NCBI RefSeq assembly: GCF_002020805.1
Contig: NZ_MPRJ01000006.1
Location: 1-49,509, forward strand
Length of the DNA stretch: 49,509 nucleotides
Direction: 5' to 3'
Source of the DNA: Solemya velesiana gill symbiont
GTDB taxonomy: Bacteria; Pseudomonadota; Gammaproteobacteria; Chromatiales; Chromatiaceae
A program made the translations under genes and the position numbers. The notes below the pieces were generated by a model. The model was not told the DNA's origin. It did not search any database and saw nothing but the letters and a program-made list of their open reading frames with translations. Shown one piece after another: positions 36,732 to 45,081 of the stretch. The stretch's first letter is position 1; each line of letters begins with the position of its first letter.

Positions 36732-37283
36732 AATCTCCGTCATCCTTTCTTATAACTGCAAGTGAATGAGACCGGGCGACTCTGCCATTGCCTTAATTTT
36801 CACTGGCAATCGCTGGCGCACGGAAGCGACAAACATAAATGCAAATTTTATTCCTACTACTTCACGCCCCTAAACAGCACCCCATAAGGTCATTTCATTG
36901 GGAATTTAGGGTTGCAAGTTCTAGCACTCTAGCCCGACCCATAACGTCCTGCAAGTGCATCTTATGCATCTATCATCTTGAAATTCCACCCTATCTCAGT
37001 ATATTATGTAGTATTCTCCATGCCTCACAATTTTATCCCGCAACAAACACAGTGAAGCCCCGCCTCTTTCCGCTTGCTGTTATCACGAAAGACAAGTGCG
37101 CCACAATGGCGTGCATACCCGCACCAAACATAGTCATATCAGGATGCCTGTTCTTAATATTCAGAACCCAGCTTCCCAAAAAGTAAAAAAAGGGGACAAA
37201 ACCTGAAAATCAACTGTGAAACATCCACATCACTGGCTATTTTTAGAGTGGGGAACAATCAGATTCGCTACCGGAAAAAGACA
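36732..37283. other. Divergent promoter gap, no gene seen
   Basis: The gap between aapJ and the GAF/HD-GYP gene is AT-rich and must hold both promoters. I find no convincing ORF, terminator or named operator. Several frames of 60-115 codons lack coding character. Confidence 0.7.
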
Positions 37284-38909
37284 ATGGGCTCATCCAACTC
37301 ACTGATTGATCGACTGCACCGTCTCAACGATATCGGCATCGCCCTGTCAGCAGAACGGGATACACCAAAACTGCTCGAGCGGATTCTCGAAAATGCGCGC
37401 TCCCTTACCCATGCAGACGGTGGCACCATCTATCTTGTGTCAGAAGAGGATAAGTGCCTCAACTTCAAAATAATGATGACCGACTCCCTGGGCATCCACT
37501 GGAGTGAAGCCCTGGACAGCTCTACCCAAAAATACCCGTGCCTGCCCCTCTACCAGGCAGACGGAAGCCCCAACGACCACCTTGTTGCCACCCACTGTGC
37601 CACCTCATGCAAATCCATCAATATCCCTGATGTCTATGCAACTGAAAACGGCTTCGACTTCACTGGCACCCACCAGTTCGACCAGCGCTTCGGCTACCGC
37701 TCAAAGTCTTTCATTGCCGTACCCATGGCCAACAACGACGGCGAGGTCATCGGTGTAGTACAACTCATCAATGCCCTGGATTCCAATACTGGTGAAGTGG
37801 TCCCTTTCAGCAAAGATGACCGGAAACTGGTCGAATCCCTGGCCTCCCAGGCCGCCGTCGCCGTGACCAACCAGCGCTTTATCGATGATCAGCGCCAGTT
37901 GTTCGAGTCCCTGGTCAAGATGATCAGTGACGTGATCGACGAGCGTTCACCCTTCACTGCCGGACACAGCAAACGTGTGTCAGCACTAACACTGCTTCTG
38001 GCTGAAGCGGCCAACAACAACAATGACCCAGAAACCCATTTCAAAATGGAGGATGAGGACCGATATGAACTGGAGATTGCAGGTTGGCTACACGACTGCG
38101 GGAAGATAACCACACCGGATCACCTGCTGGACAAGTCGACCAAGCTCCAGACCCGCTTCGACCGCATCAAGGTGGTTGAGCTGCGCACGGAGATTCTCAA
38201 GCGGGATGCCTACATCGACTACCTGAATCAGACCAACGACACCACCGACAGCAAGGAGCTAGACAGGATCAAACTACGGTACGAGGAGAAAAAACAGCGA
38301 CTCGATGAAGACTTCAATTTTCTGCGCACGATGAACATCGGCGGCGAGTTTCTGCACGATAAAGCTATCGCGCGCATTCATGAAATAGGCGACCGCCACT
38401 GGCTCAACAGTGGCGGCGAATTAGAGAGCTTTCTCTCCCCGGAGGAAATTGAATACCTGTGCGTGCGCAAGGGCACGCTGAGCGACATAGAACGAAAGAA
38501 GATCAACAACCACATCAACGCGTCGATATTCATACTCAACGGACTACGCTTCCCCCCCTACCTGAAAAACGTACCGGAATACGCCGGCGGCCATCATGAG
38601 CATATCGACGGCACCGGGTACCCGAACGGGCTTAAAGGGGACCAGATGTCGATACCTGCCCGCATCATGGCCATTGCAGATGTTTTCGAAGCCATTACTG
38701 CCCACGACCGCCCTTATCGCGATCCAATCATGCTTTCCAATGCCCTGAAGATCCTGTGTCGCATGCGGCTCGATGGCCATCTGGACGGCAAGCTGGTGGA
38801 TCTGTTCATAAAAGGGAAGGTTTACCTGCAATACGCCGAGAAGTTCCTGCATAAATCACAGATAGACGAAGTGGATGAAAGCCAACTGCCGGGCTACAAC
38901 CCGGATTGA
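37284..38909 (+). CDS. GAF domain / HD-GYP phosphodiesterase-like protein
   Basis: 541-aa cytosolic sensor. The GAF domain (about 5-200) contains the usual SFIAVPMANNDGEVIGVVQLINA core and Cys residues near CLPLY and HCATSCKSI. The C-terminal HD-GYP part has HDCGKI (about residue 270) and GGHHEHIDGTGYPNGL (about 435-450), the metal and c-di-GMP phosphodiesterase motifs. About 110 residues, partly coiled coil (ELDRIKLRYEEKKQRLDEDF), are inserted between the HD pair and the GYP block. ATG 37284 has GGAAAAA before it; the upstream GTG adds only 12 residues. It stands alone and divergent from aapJ. Confidence 0.88.
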   Translation: MGSSNSLIDRLHRLNDIGIALSAERDTPKLLERILENARSLTHADGGTIYLVSEEDKCLNFKIMMTDSLGIHWSEALDSSTQKYPCLPLYQADGSPNDHLVATHCATSCKSINIPDVYATENGFDFTGTHQFDQRFGYRSKSFIAVPMANNDGEVIGVVQLINALDSNTGEVVPFSKDDRKLVESLASQAAVAVTNQRFIDDQRQLFESLVKMISDVIDERSPFTAGHSKRVSALTLLLAEAANNNNDPETHFKMEDEDRYELEIAGWLHDCGKITTPDHLLDKSTKLQTRFDRIKVVELRTEILKRDAYIDYLNQTNDTTDSKELDRIKLRYEEKKQRLDEDFNFLRTMNIGGEFLHDKAIARIHEIGDRHWLNSGGELESFLSPEEIEYLCVRKGTLSDIERKKINNHINASIFILNGLRFPPYLKNVPEYAGGHHEHIDGTGYPNGLKGDQMSIPARIMAIADVFEAITAHDRPYRDPIMLSNALKILCRMRLDGHLDGKLVDLFIKGKVYLQYAEKFLHKSQIDEVDESQLPGYNPD

Positions 38910-38967
38910 ATAAGTGCATCTCTCAGCGCAAACCTCCTCAACAACAGGTTTGCACCCATGCACTTAT
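38910..38967. repeat. Nested hairpin / short palindromic element
   Basis: The outer arms ATAAGTGCAT (38910-38919) and ATGCACTTAT (38958-38967), and the inner arms GCAAACCT (38928-38935) and AGGTTTGC (38946-38953), form a cruciform beginning exactly after the HD-GYP stop codon. The outer arms resemble those of the 197-bp element at 46582-46778. It lacks the T run of a terminator. Confidence 0.6.
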
Positions 38968-38998
38968 CTAAGCCGCCCCCTCTGGCTTCTGTATCCTG

Positions 38999-39928
38999 CT
39001 ATCGATCCATCCAGTGCCGGTGAATTGCCGAGGTCTCCGCTTGATAACGTTCCCGGAGAAACGGACCCTCTGCATAATCAGCCAGCGGATCCACCGTCAC
39101 CTCCAGTTCATCCAATCGCTGACCAGGAGAGGGATGAGTCTTGAACATAAAGCTCAAAGAGCCGTCATCAGGATTGACCGTCGCTAGCCGCTGCATCACG
39201 TGGTGGAGACCGAAGGGCTCGTATCCGGCTCTTGCGGAAAGTACCGCACCCATTCGATCAGTCTCGTATTCGTCATCCTTGTCCAGGCCGCGGGCATACA
39301 ACTCCCTGCTGCCGGCCAGCACCTTATTCAGGGTATCCTTGTGATCCGTTTTCACCGCCGCCGATACCAGGTTCGCAGAGAGATCCAGGCGTGCGTTTTT
39401 CTTGACCGCCGCAAGGTAATGACGCTGCACCACGTGGGCACACTCATGGGCCAGCACTGGTGCCAGTTCCGCCTCATTATCCAGCTGTAAGAGCAGCCCC
39501 TTGGTGACAAACACGAAACCACCCGGCGCCGCGAAAGAATTGATGTCATCAACATCCAGTACAGCGAAGCGCCACTCCAGGTCAGGGCGCTCCGTCTGCT
39601 GTGCGACCCAGTACCCGACACGGTTCACATAGTACTGAACCTTTGCATCCTGAAGCAGAGGAGCCGCCCCCAGGAGAACCGACGACGACTCGACACCAAT
39701 GGCCCGCTCTTCTTTGGGGTCTACATCCCCAAACGCATCCTTGGCAGATTTGGCAGACTCTATAATGCTGGTGAGATCGATGCTTTGTGTATTACCACCC
39801 TTTTCTCCCTGGTTACCAAGCCTCCCGCCAAACATCGACTTGAACTGATCAAAAGGACCTGCCACCAGGTCTCCCGTGACTGCAATAAAAAGGGCAAGCG
39901 CCACAGATAAAATGCGCTGGTATCTCAT
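38999..39928 (-). CDS. M48 family metalloprotease (periplasmic)
   Basis: 309-aa protein. An N-terminal signal (MRYQRILSVALALFIAVTGDLVAG) leads to a zinc protease domain with HECAHVVQRHYL (HExxH) and a downstream EYETDRMGAVLSARAGY block supplying the third zinc ligand. A C-terminal region has THPSPGQRLDEL. The family includes BepA/YcaL/LoiP-like periplasmic proteases. ATG 39928 follows GGAGG; it starts 18 bp after the end of the SH3-gene frame and is last in the operon. Confidence 0.9.
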   Translation of the reverse strand: MRYQRILSVALALFIAVTGDLVAGPFDQFKSMFGGRLGNQGEKGGNTQSIDLTSIIESAKSAKDAFGDVDPKEERAIGVESSSVLLGAAPLLQDAKVQYYVNRVGYWVAQQTERPDLEWRFAVLDVDDINSFAAPGGFVFVTKGLLLQLDNEAELAPVLAHECAHVVQRHYLAAVKKNARLDLSANLVSAAVKTDHKDTLNKVLAGSRELYARGLDKDDEYETDRMGAVLSARAGYEPFGLHHVMQRLATVNPDDGSLSFMFKTHPSPGQRLDELEVTVDPLADYAEGPFLRERYQAETSAIHRHWMDR

Positions 39929-39946
39929 TTTAATCTCCTCCACCCA

Positions 39947-40560
39947 TTAATCTCCTCCACCCAGGCCTATAGGAAAAGGACTCTTTTTCTTGAACTCAGC
40001 CGACTCTTCCTGGGATTTTGCTCCTCCTGAAAAGAAGCCCCCACTCTTCTCTTCCTCCACATAGGCCACTTCTTTTGCTACCAATCCCCCTTCTGCAGCA
40101 AACTGCTTCGCCTCTTCGAGATCGGCCTTGAACCAGTCCAGGTCTCTCACAGCCTTGTGATTGGGAGTCGCATTCATGACATCTGCCGAATCCAGCCCAC
40201 GAATCCCGGTGGCGGCTGTAACCCCGGTATACCCTGAGCGCCCGGTGGTTAGAAAGTTGAACGCTGCACTGACATCCTCACCTGCGGTGCTCTCGCTTTC
40301 CACGCCCTTGGCTTCGAAACGCAGCGCGGTCATCCGCACCCAGCCCTCCTGCTCGCCGAACTGGGCCTGGCACCAGCCACCTTTCCGGTTCACAACCATA
40401 AGTGAGGATTCGGACATCAGCTTGGCCACAACAGCCGCATCGCGATAGGGAGCATCTCTCAGCTCAGTCGCCCGTACCACCGTGGCCAACTGCCCCCCCC
40501 AAATGCTGAAGCAGATAGAAGCAATAACAACACAAGACACGCTATTGTCCTGTTAATCAT
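39947..40560 (-). CDS. SH3-domain exported protein, frameshifted at a G8 run
   Basis: Frame one, from ATG 40560 (overlapping the cyclase stop by 8 bp), encodes a clean signal peptide MINRTIACLVLLLLLSASAFG. Frame two, entered after the run of eight G (40493-40500), encodes the SH3-type domain (LATVVRATELRDAPYRDAAVVAKL...GWCQAQFGEQEGWVRM) and a low-complexity tail (SGGFFSGGAKSQEE). Nine or six G would join them. Without the shift the protein would start at GTG 40540 and lose its signal. It is either phase-variable, recently broken or a sequencing slip in the run. The predicted mature protein is periplasmic. Confidence 0.8.
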
Positions 40561-42406
40561 CGGACTTCCCCTTCGGCTCGAACAGGTGAACCTGCTCGGT
40601 ACGCCCCTTTACGCTAAACAGACCGTGATCGACAAAATCAAATTCATTGCCACAGCGCATTCGCGTAGCCTCGGATACCAGAATCCGCGCCAGCCCCTTG
40701 GTTTCCCCCTCGATTCGGCTGGCCAGATTCACGGTGTCTCCAATAGCAGTATAGTCAAAGCGATTCTCCGAACCGATGAAACCGACCACGGCGTCTCCGC
40801 TGTGAATACCGATCCCAACATCCAGCTTGCTGAATTCACCACCGTATTCCCGGCGAAACGCCATCAGCGCAGTCTCCATTGCCATGGCGGCCCGTACCGG
40901 GTTGACCGCCTGATTCTCGTCCGGAACCGGCGCGCCCCAGAAGGCCATGATCGCATCGCCGATAAACTTGTCCATGGTGCCGCCGTGATTGAAGATCACG
41001 TGAACCTGGCGGCTGAAGTAGTCATTCAAAAGCCTCACTACCTCCTCCGGCGTGTGGGCCTCTGAGAGGGTTGTAAAGCTGCGAATATCGGAGAAGAGGA
41101 CGGTCAACTCCCTCGATTGCCCCTTTCCCTCGGACAGGGGTTCTTCGCTGTCCACCAGTTCCTTCACGACCCTGGGGTCGAGAAAGCGTTGAAACATGGC
41201 CACCGAACGCTCCCTGCTGCGATGCTCCTGCCAGTACCAGTAGGAGAGTGCAACAGATGCACCATAATAGAGCCAGGCAAAAACCAACGGCGTCGCCAGT
41301 GGCACAAAGCGACGCTGCTCCAGAAGCAGATAGCCCCCGATCGCCATCACGATACTCAGAAACAGCAGAATAATTCCGATAAACAGCGGCGAACTGCCGA
41401 CACGCAGCAGCATGTAAAGAACAAGCAGCAACACGATGGCAATCACCAACCTAACGCCCTGGGGAATGTCGTGCAGATAATTGCCATTCTTGAGGTTGTC
41501 TATGGCTGTCGCCAGGATCTCCACCGCCGGCATCCGGCTGCTTATGGGCGTGGCCCGCAGGTCATGTAGTGCCGAGGCGGCGGAACCGACGATCACGATC
41601 TTGTCCCTGAACTCATCCTGCGGCCGTTGAGGAATGCGCCTTCCGAGATCCGTGAATACATCGGCATAGGAGACCCGGTTGTAGCTCAGGGCCGGCCCCC
41701 GCCAGTTGAGAAGAATATCCTGGGCAGCTGGCAGCCTGTAACCGAGCAGCTTGGCGACTTTTGCAGGCATTGATGGCAGACGCCAGCCATACGCATCGAT
41801 AAACAGATCGTATCGCCGTCCCACACCATCCGAATCCTCGTTGAAATTGATGGTGCCGATTCGCCCGGTGAGTGCCAATCCGGAAATCGGCAGCAGCAGG
41901 GAAACATGCGCATCGGGATCAGCCGGGCCTGTCGCTTCGAATCCCAGCGCCTCGCCATATTTTGCCAAATCCAGGCCGAGGGAATCCTGCGCGCCCTGCA
42001 GCCGTTGAAAGGCAAAGAAAACATTGTCGTGAGCCTGGGCTGTTTCGACCAGGTAGTGATCCCCCTCCTGCTGAATCAGGTCGGGGTCACTGAACATGAT
42101 ATCGAAGACGACAACCTTCACACCCTGGCCGACCAACCCCTCGATCAGTTCAGCATGGACCGACCTTGGCCAGGGATAGCGCCCCAGTTCCGGGGCCAGT
42201 TCAGCGAGACTACGCTCATCGATATCCACAATCACGATATCCCGGTCCGGTTGCTGGGTGGTGGCATGATAACGATGAAACAGATCTCCCAAGCGCATGT
42301 CGAACCAGTTGAGACTGTGCAGCCAACCGACCTCAACCAGGACTGACAGCAGGAAAACCAGCGTCAGCCAGTGAAGAATCCCCTTGGCGCTTACTTTTTC
42401 AATCAT
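40553..42406 (-). CDS. CHASE2-domain class III adenylate cyclase
   Basis: 617-aa membrane protein. It has an N-terminal helix, an extracytoplasmic CHASE2 sensor (about 45-325, with RDIVIVDIDERSLAELAP and YPWPRSVHAELI), three transmembrane helices (about 330-410), then a cyclase catalytic domain (about 440-600). Metal Asp residues are in VLFSDIRSFTTLSE and DKFIGDAIMAFWGAP; the Lys and the Asp of FDYTAIGD suggest ATP as substrate, and NLASRIEG carries the transition-state Asn/Arg. It probably makes cAMP in response to a periplasmic signal. The start overlaps the hydrolase stop by 4 bp. Confidence 0.93.
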   Translation of the reverse strand: MIEKVSAKGILHWLTLVFLLSVLVEVGWLHSLNWFDMRLGDLFHRYHATTQQPDRDIVIVDIDERSLAELAPELGRYPWPRSVHAELIEGLVGQGVKVVVFDIMFSDPDLIQQEGDHYLVETAQAHDNVFFAFQRLQGAQDSLGLDLAKYGEALGFEATGPADPDAHVSLLLPISGLALTGRIGTINFNEDSDGVGRRYDLFIDAYGWRLPSMPAKVAKLLGYRLPAAQDILLNWRGPALSYNRVSYADVFTDLGRRIPQRPQDEFRDKIVIVGSAASALHDLRATPISSRMPAVEILATAIDNLKNGNYLHDIPQGVRLVIAIVLLLVLYMLLRVGSSPLFIGIILLFLSIVMAIGGYLLLEQRRFVPLATPLVFAWLYYGASVALSYWYWQEHRSRERSVAMFQRFLDPRVVKELVDSEEPLSEGKGQSRELTVLFSDIRSFTTLSEAHTPEEVVRLLNDYFSRQVHVIFNHGGTMDKFIGDAIMAFWGAPVPDENQAVNPVRAAMAMETALMAFRREYGGEFSKLDVGIGIHSGDAVVGFIGSENRFDYTAIGDTVNLASRIEGETKGLARILVSEATRMRCGNEFDFVDHGLFSVKGRTEQVHLFEPKGKSDD

Positions 42407-43173
42407 TCGGATAGACTCTTTCGCATCCAGTCCCGTATGGTTCCGACAAGGTGCCGCTCCCTCCCCGTGAAGAAGTGATCTGCACCCACCACTTCGCGTT
42501 GTCGGTAATGGCTATTCCCACCCTCACGGGCTGCCTCCACACGGTCAACCGTACTTTCCAGAACGGAATCGATATCCCGGCTTCCGTACAGATCGAGTAT
42601 CGGTATATTGATCTTTTTCAAGGCCTCCAGGGTGTTCGGAGCGCCCTGTGCAGGCAGTCCAACTGCAACAAACGCCTTGATCTCACCGGGTACACCAGCC
42701 CCCAGAAACTCGGCCCCCGCCCGTGCACCGAGACCATGCCCCAGCAGCACCAGGTCGGTGATTTTTCTCTGCTTGAAATACTCCACCGCAAACTTGATCC
42801 GGGGAAAAGATTCCGGAATCAGCTCCCGGTACAGCCACGGCGGCGCATCCTTCGCCGCCACCGGAAGCTGAATGGAGAGGGTCTCCCAACCGGATTCCGG
42901 CAGTTCCATGCGCAGAGGACTGATGACATACCTCCAGTCCGGATGCGCCTCCCTGTCGTGCAGCAAAATGACGCCGCCACGACGTGCCCCGGCGTCCACT
43001 TCAGAATGAATTGCCAGAAACGTCGTATCCCCTGTTTTCAGGCGAATGGGGTTTCCCCCGGCAATAGAATCCTCGATCTCGGAAGCGATGAGGTGCTCCC
43101 TCACCAGATCCGAAGCACTGGCAAGCACCCAGAAAATACAGAGCACAGAAAAGAAAAAAGCTTTCAGGTGCAT
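42403..43173 (-). CDS. Alpha/beta-hydrolase-fold exported protein (DUF3530-like)
   Basis: 256-aa exported protein from ATG 43173 (MHLKAFFFSVLCIFWVLASA, AAGGA seven bases upstream); the upstream in-frame ATG is poorly placed. The body has the hydrolase-like order: GGVILLHDREAHPDWR, a helix segment, LVLLGHGLGARAGAEF (here GHG instead of the usual Ser elbow G-x-S-x-G, so a Ser nucleophile is not evident) and a late GADHFF His region. This is typical of DUF3530 and its relatives. It is first in a coupled operon with the cyclase, SH3 protein and M48 protease. Confidence 0.8.
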   Translation of the reverse strand: MHLKAFFFSVLCIFWVLASASDLVREHLIASEIEDSIAGGNPIRLKTGDTTFLAIHSEVDAGARRGGVILLHDREAHPDWRYVISPLRMELPESGWETLSIQLPVAAKDAPPWLYRELIPESFPRIKFAVEYFKQRKITDLVLLGHGLGARAGAEFLGAGVPGEIKAFVAVGLPAQGAPNTLEALKKINIPILDLYGSRDIDSVLESTVDRVEAAREGGNSHYRQREVVGADHFFTGRERHLVGTIRDWMRKSLSE

Positions 43174-43407
43174 GGAGTTATCCTTTTTATCCCCCACTCC
43201 CTAATGAAGAGTATAGGCGAGGTTAAGAGCGGCTCTCCGGAGCCACCCCCTGCCGGGTCCTAAGATTATCTTATGGAACCCATAAATAGACCTATTCAAT
43301 CAAGAAGTTACTGGGTGAAAAAAGCCAACGCTTGGGGTAAAGTGCCTGCTCTAAAATTTTTTGGTTGCTGGCAATCCCCTTCCCGGGGCGGCTGAGGAGT
43401 ATAAAAA

Positions 43408-44094
43408 ATGTCTGACTATCTCATTGCACCGTCCATTCTCTCTGCCGACTTCGCCAAGCTGGGCGAAGAGGTGGACAACGTCCTGGCCTCGGGCGCCGAT
43501 ATCGTCCACTTCGACGTCATGGATAACCACTACGTGCCGAACCTGACCATCGGCCCCCTGGTCTGTGAAGCCCTGCGCAAGCACGGTGTCACCGCCGACA
43601 TCGACGTGCACATGATGGTAAAGCCCGTTGACCGCATCACCCCTGACTTTGCAAAGGCCGGCGCTACCTACATCACTTTCCACCCCGAAGGCTCTGAACA
43701 CATCGACCGCTCCCTGCAGCTGATTCGCGACCACGGCTGCAAATCCGGTCTGGTATTCAACCCTGCAACCCCACTCTCCCACCTGGACTATGTTCTGGAC
43801 AAGGTCGATATGATCCTGATCATGTCCGTAAACCCCGGTTTCGGTGGCCAGAGCTTCATCCCTGCTGCCATGGATAAACTGCGCGCCTGCCGCAAGATGA
43901 TCGACGATGCCGGCCTGGAGATCCGCCTGGAGATCGACGGTGGCGTCAAAGCAGAAAACATCGCAGAGATCGCCGCAGCGGGCGCCGATACCTTCGTGGC
44001 CGGTTCCGGTATCTTCGGCAAGGGCAAGGACAGCGACCCCAACCGCTACGACACCATCCTCGGCCAGATGCGCGAAAAACTCGCCAAGGTCTAA
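43408..44094 (+). CDS. rpe: Ribulose-phosphate 3-epimerase
   Basis: 228-aa TIM-barrel enzyme interconverting ribulose- and xylulose-5-phosphate in the pentose phosphate and Calvin cycles. It has [40 protein letters not shown] and [14 protein letters not shown], the catalytic Asp/His blocks. GAGGAG precedes the ATG. It pairs with gph 70 bp downstream. Confidence 0.97.
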   Translation: MSDYLIAPSILSADFAKLGEEVDNVLASGADIVHFDVMDNHYVPNLTIGPLVCEALRKHGVTADIDVHMMVKPVDRITPDFAKAGATYITFHPEGSEHIDRSLQLIRDHGCKSGLVFNPATPLSHLDYVLDKVDMILIMSVNPGFGGQSFIPAAMDKLRACRKMIDDAGLEIRLEIDGGVKAENIAEIAAAGADTFVAGSGIFGKGKDSDPNRYDTILGQMREKLAKV

Positions 44095-44164
44095 GATCGA
44101 CCAAAACCTGTACCACAAGGGAAGATCTCTCCCCTGTGGTTACCATTGCAATGAAGTAAAACGT

Positions 44165-44839
44165 ATGAACAAACCAAAAATGATTCTGATCGACCTTGAC
44201 GGCACCCTGGTGGACAGCGTCCCCGACCTTGCCTACTGCGTCGATACCATGATGGAAAAGATCGGCCGCCCGCCCTACGGAGATGCCAAGGTACACGACT
44301 GGGTAGGCAATGGCGTAGAGCGCCTCACCCGCCGCGCCCTGATCGGCCAGCTCGAAGGCGAACCCACCGACGAGGAGTTCGAAAAGGCTTACCCGATCTT
44401 TCTGGGCCTCTACGACAAGCACAACGGCGAAAACTCCCACCTCTACCCGGGGGTGCGCGAAGGTCTCGACTACCTCAAGACCACAGGCATCCGCATGGGG
44501 TGTGTAACCAACAAGGCTGAACAGTTCACCGTACCCCTGCTCAAGGCACTGGAGGTCTACGATTACTTCGAGATCGTGATCAGCGGCGACAGCCTGCCCA
44601 AGAAGAAGCCGGACCCCATGCCACTGCTGCATGCTGCAGAGCACTTCGGCGTCAAATCTTCCGAGTCACTGATGTTGGGCGACTCGGTGAGCGACGTAAA
44701 GGCAGCCCGGGCTGCCGGGTTCGACATTGTCTGCATGAGCTACGGTTACAACCACGGCAACGACATCCGGGATGCCAACCCGGACCATGTTATCGACTCG
44801 TTCGTGGAACTCGAAGGCCTGCTGACCAAGGCGGCATAG
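44165..44839 (+). CDS. gph: Phosphoglycolate phosphatase (HAD family)
   Basis: 224-aa HAD hydrolase dephosphorylating 2-phosphoglycolate. Motif I is DLDGTLVDSVPDL, motif II VTNK, and motif III/IV KPDPMPLL and MLGDSVSDVKAARAAGF. The rpe-gph-trpE order is a classic proteobacterial arrangement. ATG 44165 is the family start; longer frames upstream run through the end of rpe. Confidence 0.95.
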   Translation: MNKPKMILIDLDGTLVDSVPDLAYCVDTMMEKIGRPPYGDAKVHDWVGNGVERLTRRALIGQLEGEPTDEEFEKAYPIFLGLYDKHNGENSHLYPGVREGLDYLKTTGIRMGCVTNKAEQFTVPLLKALEVYDYFEIVISGDSLPKKKPDPMPLLHAAEHFGVKSSESLMLGDSVSDVKAARAAGFDIVCMSYGYNHGNDIRDANPDHVIDSFVELEGLLTKAA

Positions 44840-44851
44840 GCTATCGACTGT

Positions 44852-44881
44852 TCGGTGGGCTGGGTGAAACCAACCCACCGA
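44852..44881 (+). terminator. Weak hairpin after gph
   Basis: TCGGTGGG/CCCACCGA can pair (8 bp) around a loop containing GGT-GAA-ACC. No T run follows, so a weak terminator or spacer structure is all that can be said. Confidence 0.3.
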
Positions 44882-44975
44882 CACCCACTGGATAGTTATT
44901 CCAAATTAGATTATCGTTAGCCCTTCTTTTATTAACCTGACTATCTGATACCTCGGGTTATTACAAAGGTGAATC

Positions 44976-45032
44976 ATGTACCTTACGCACCACCACAAGA
45001 CGTTGAAAACAGGCACGCGATGGCGCTGGTGA
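44976..45032 (+). CDS. trpL: trp leader peptide
   Basis: An 18-codon frame (MYLTHHHKTLKTGTRWRW) ends in Trp-Arg-Trp immediately before its TGA, with AAGGTG five bases before the ATG. Tandem Trp codons at the end of a short leader just upstream of trpE are the hallmark of Trp-responsive attenuation. The leader lies 50 bp before trpE. The stem AAACAGG (45007-45013) with CCTGTTT (45052-45058) and an inner GGTGA/TCACC pair (45028-45032 with 45043-45047) overlap the Trp codons, so ribosome stalling would change the fold. A clear terminator with a U run is not visible. Confidence 0.8.
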   Translation: MYLTHHHKTLKTGTRWRW

Positions 45033-45081
45033 CGCTCGTTCATCACCCAATCCTGTTTAATACCCTTGTGTAGAGAGGAAC

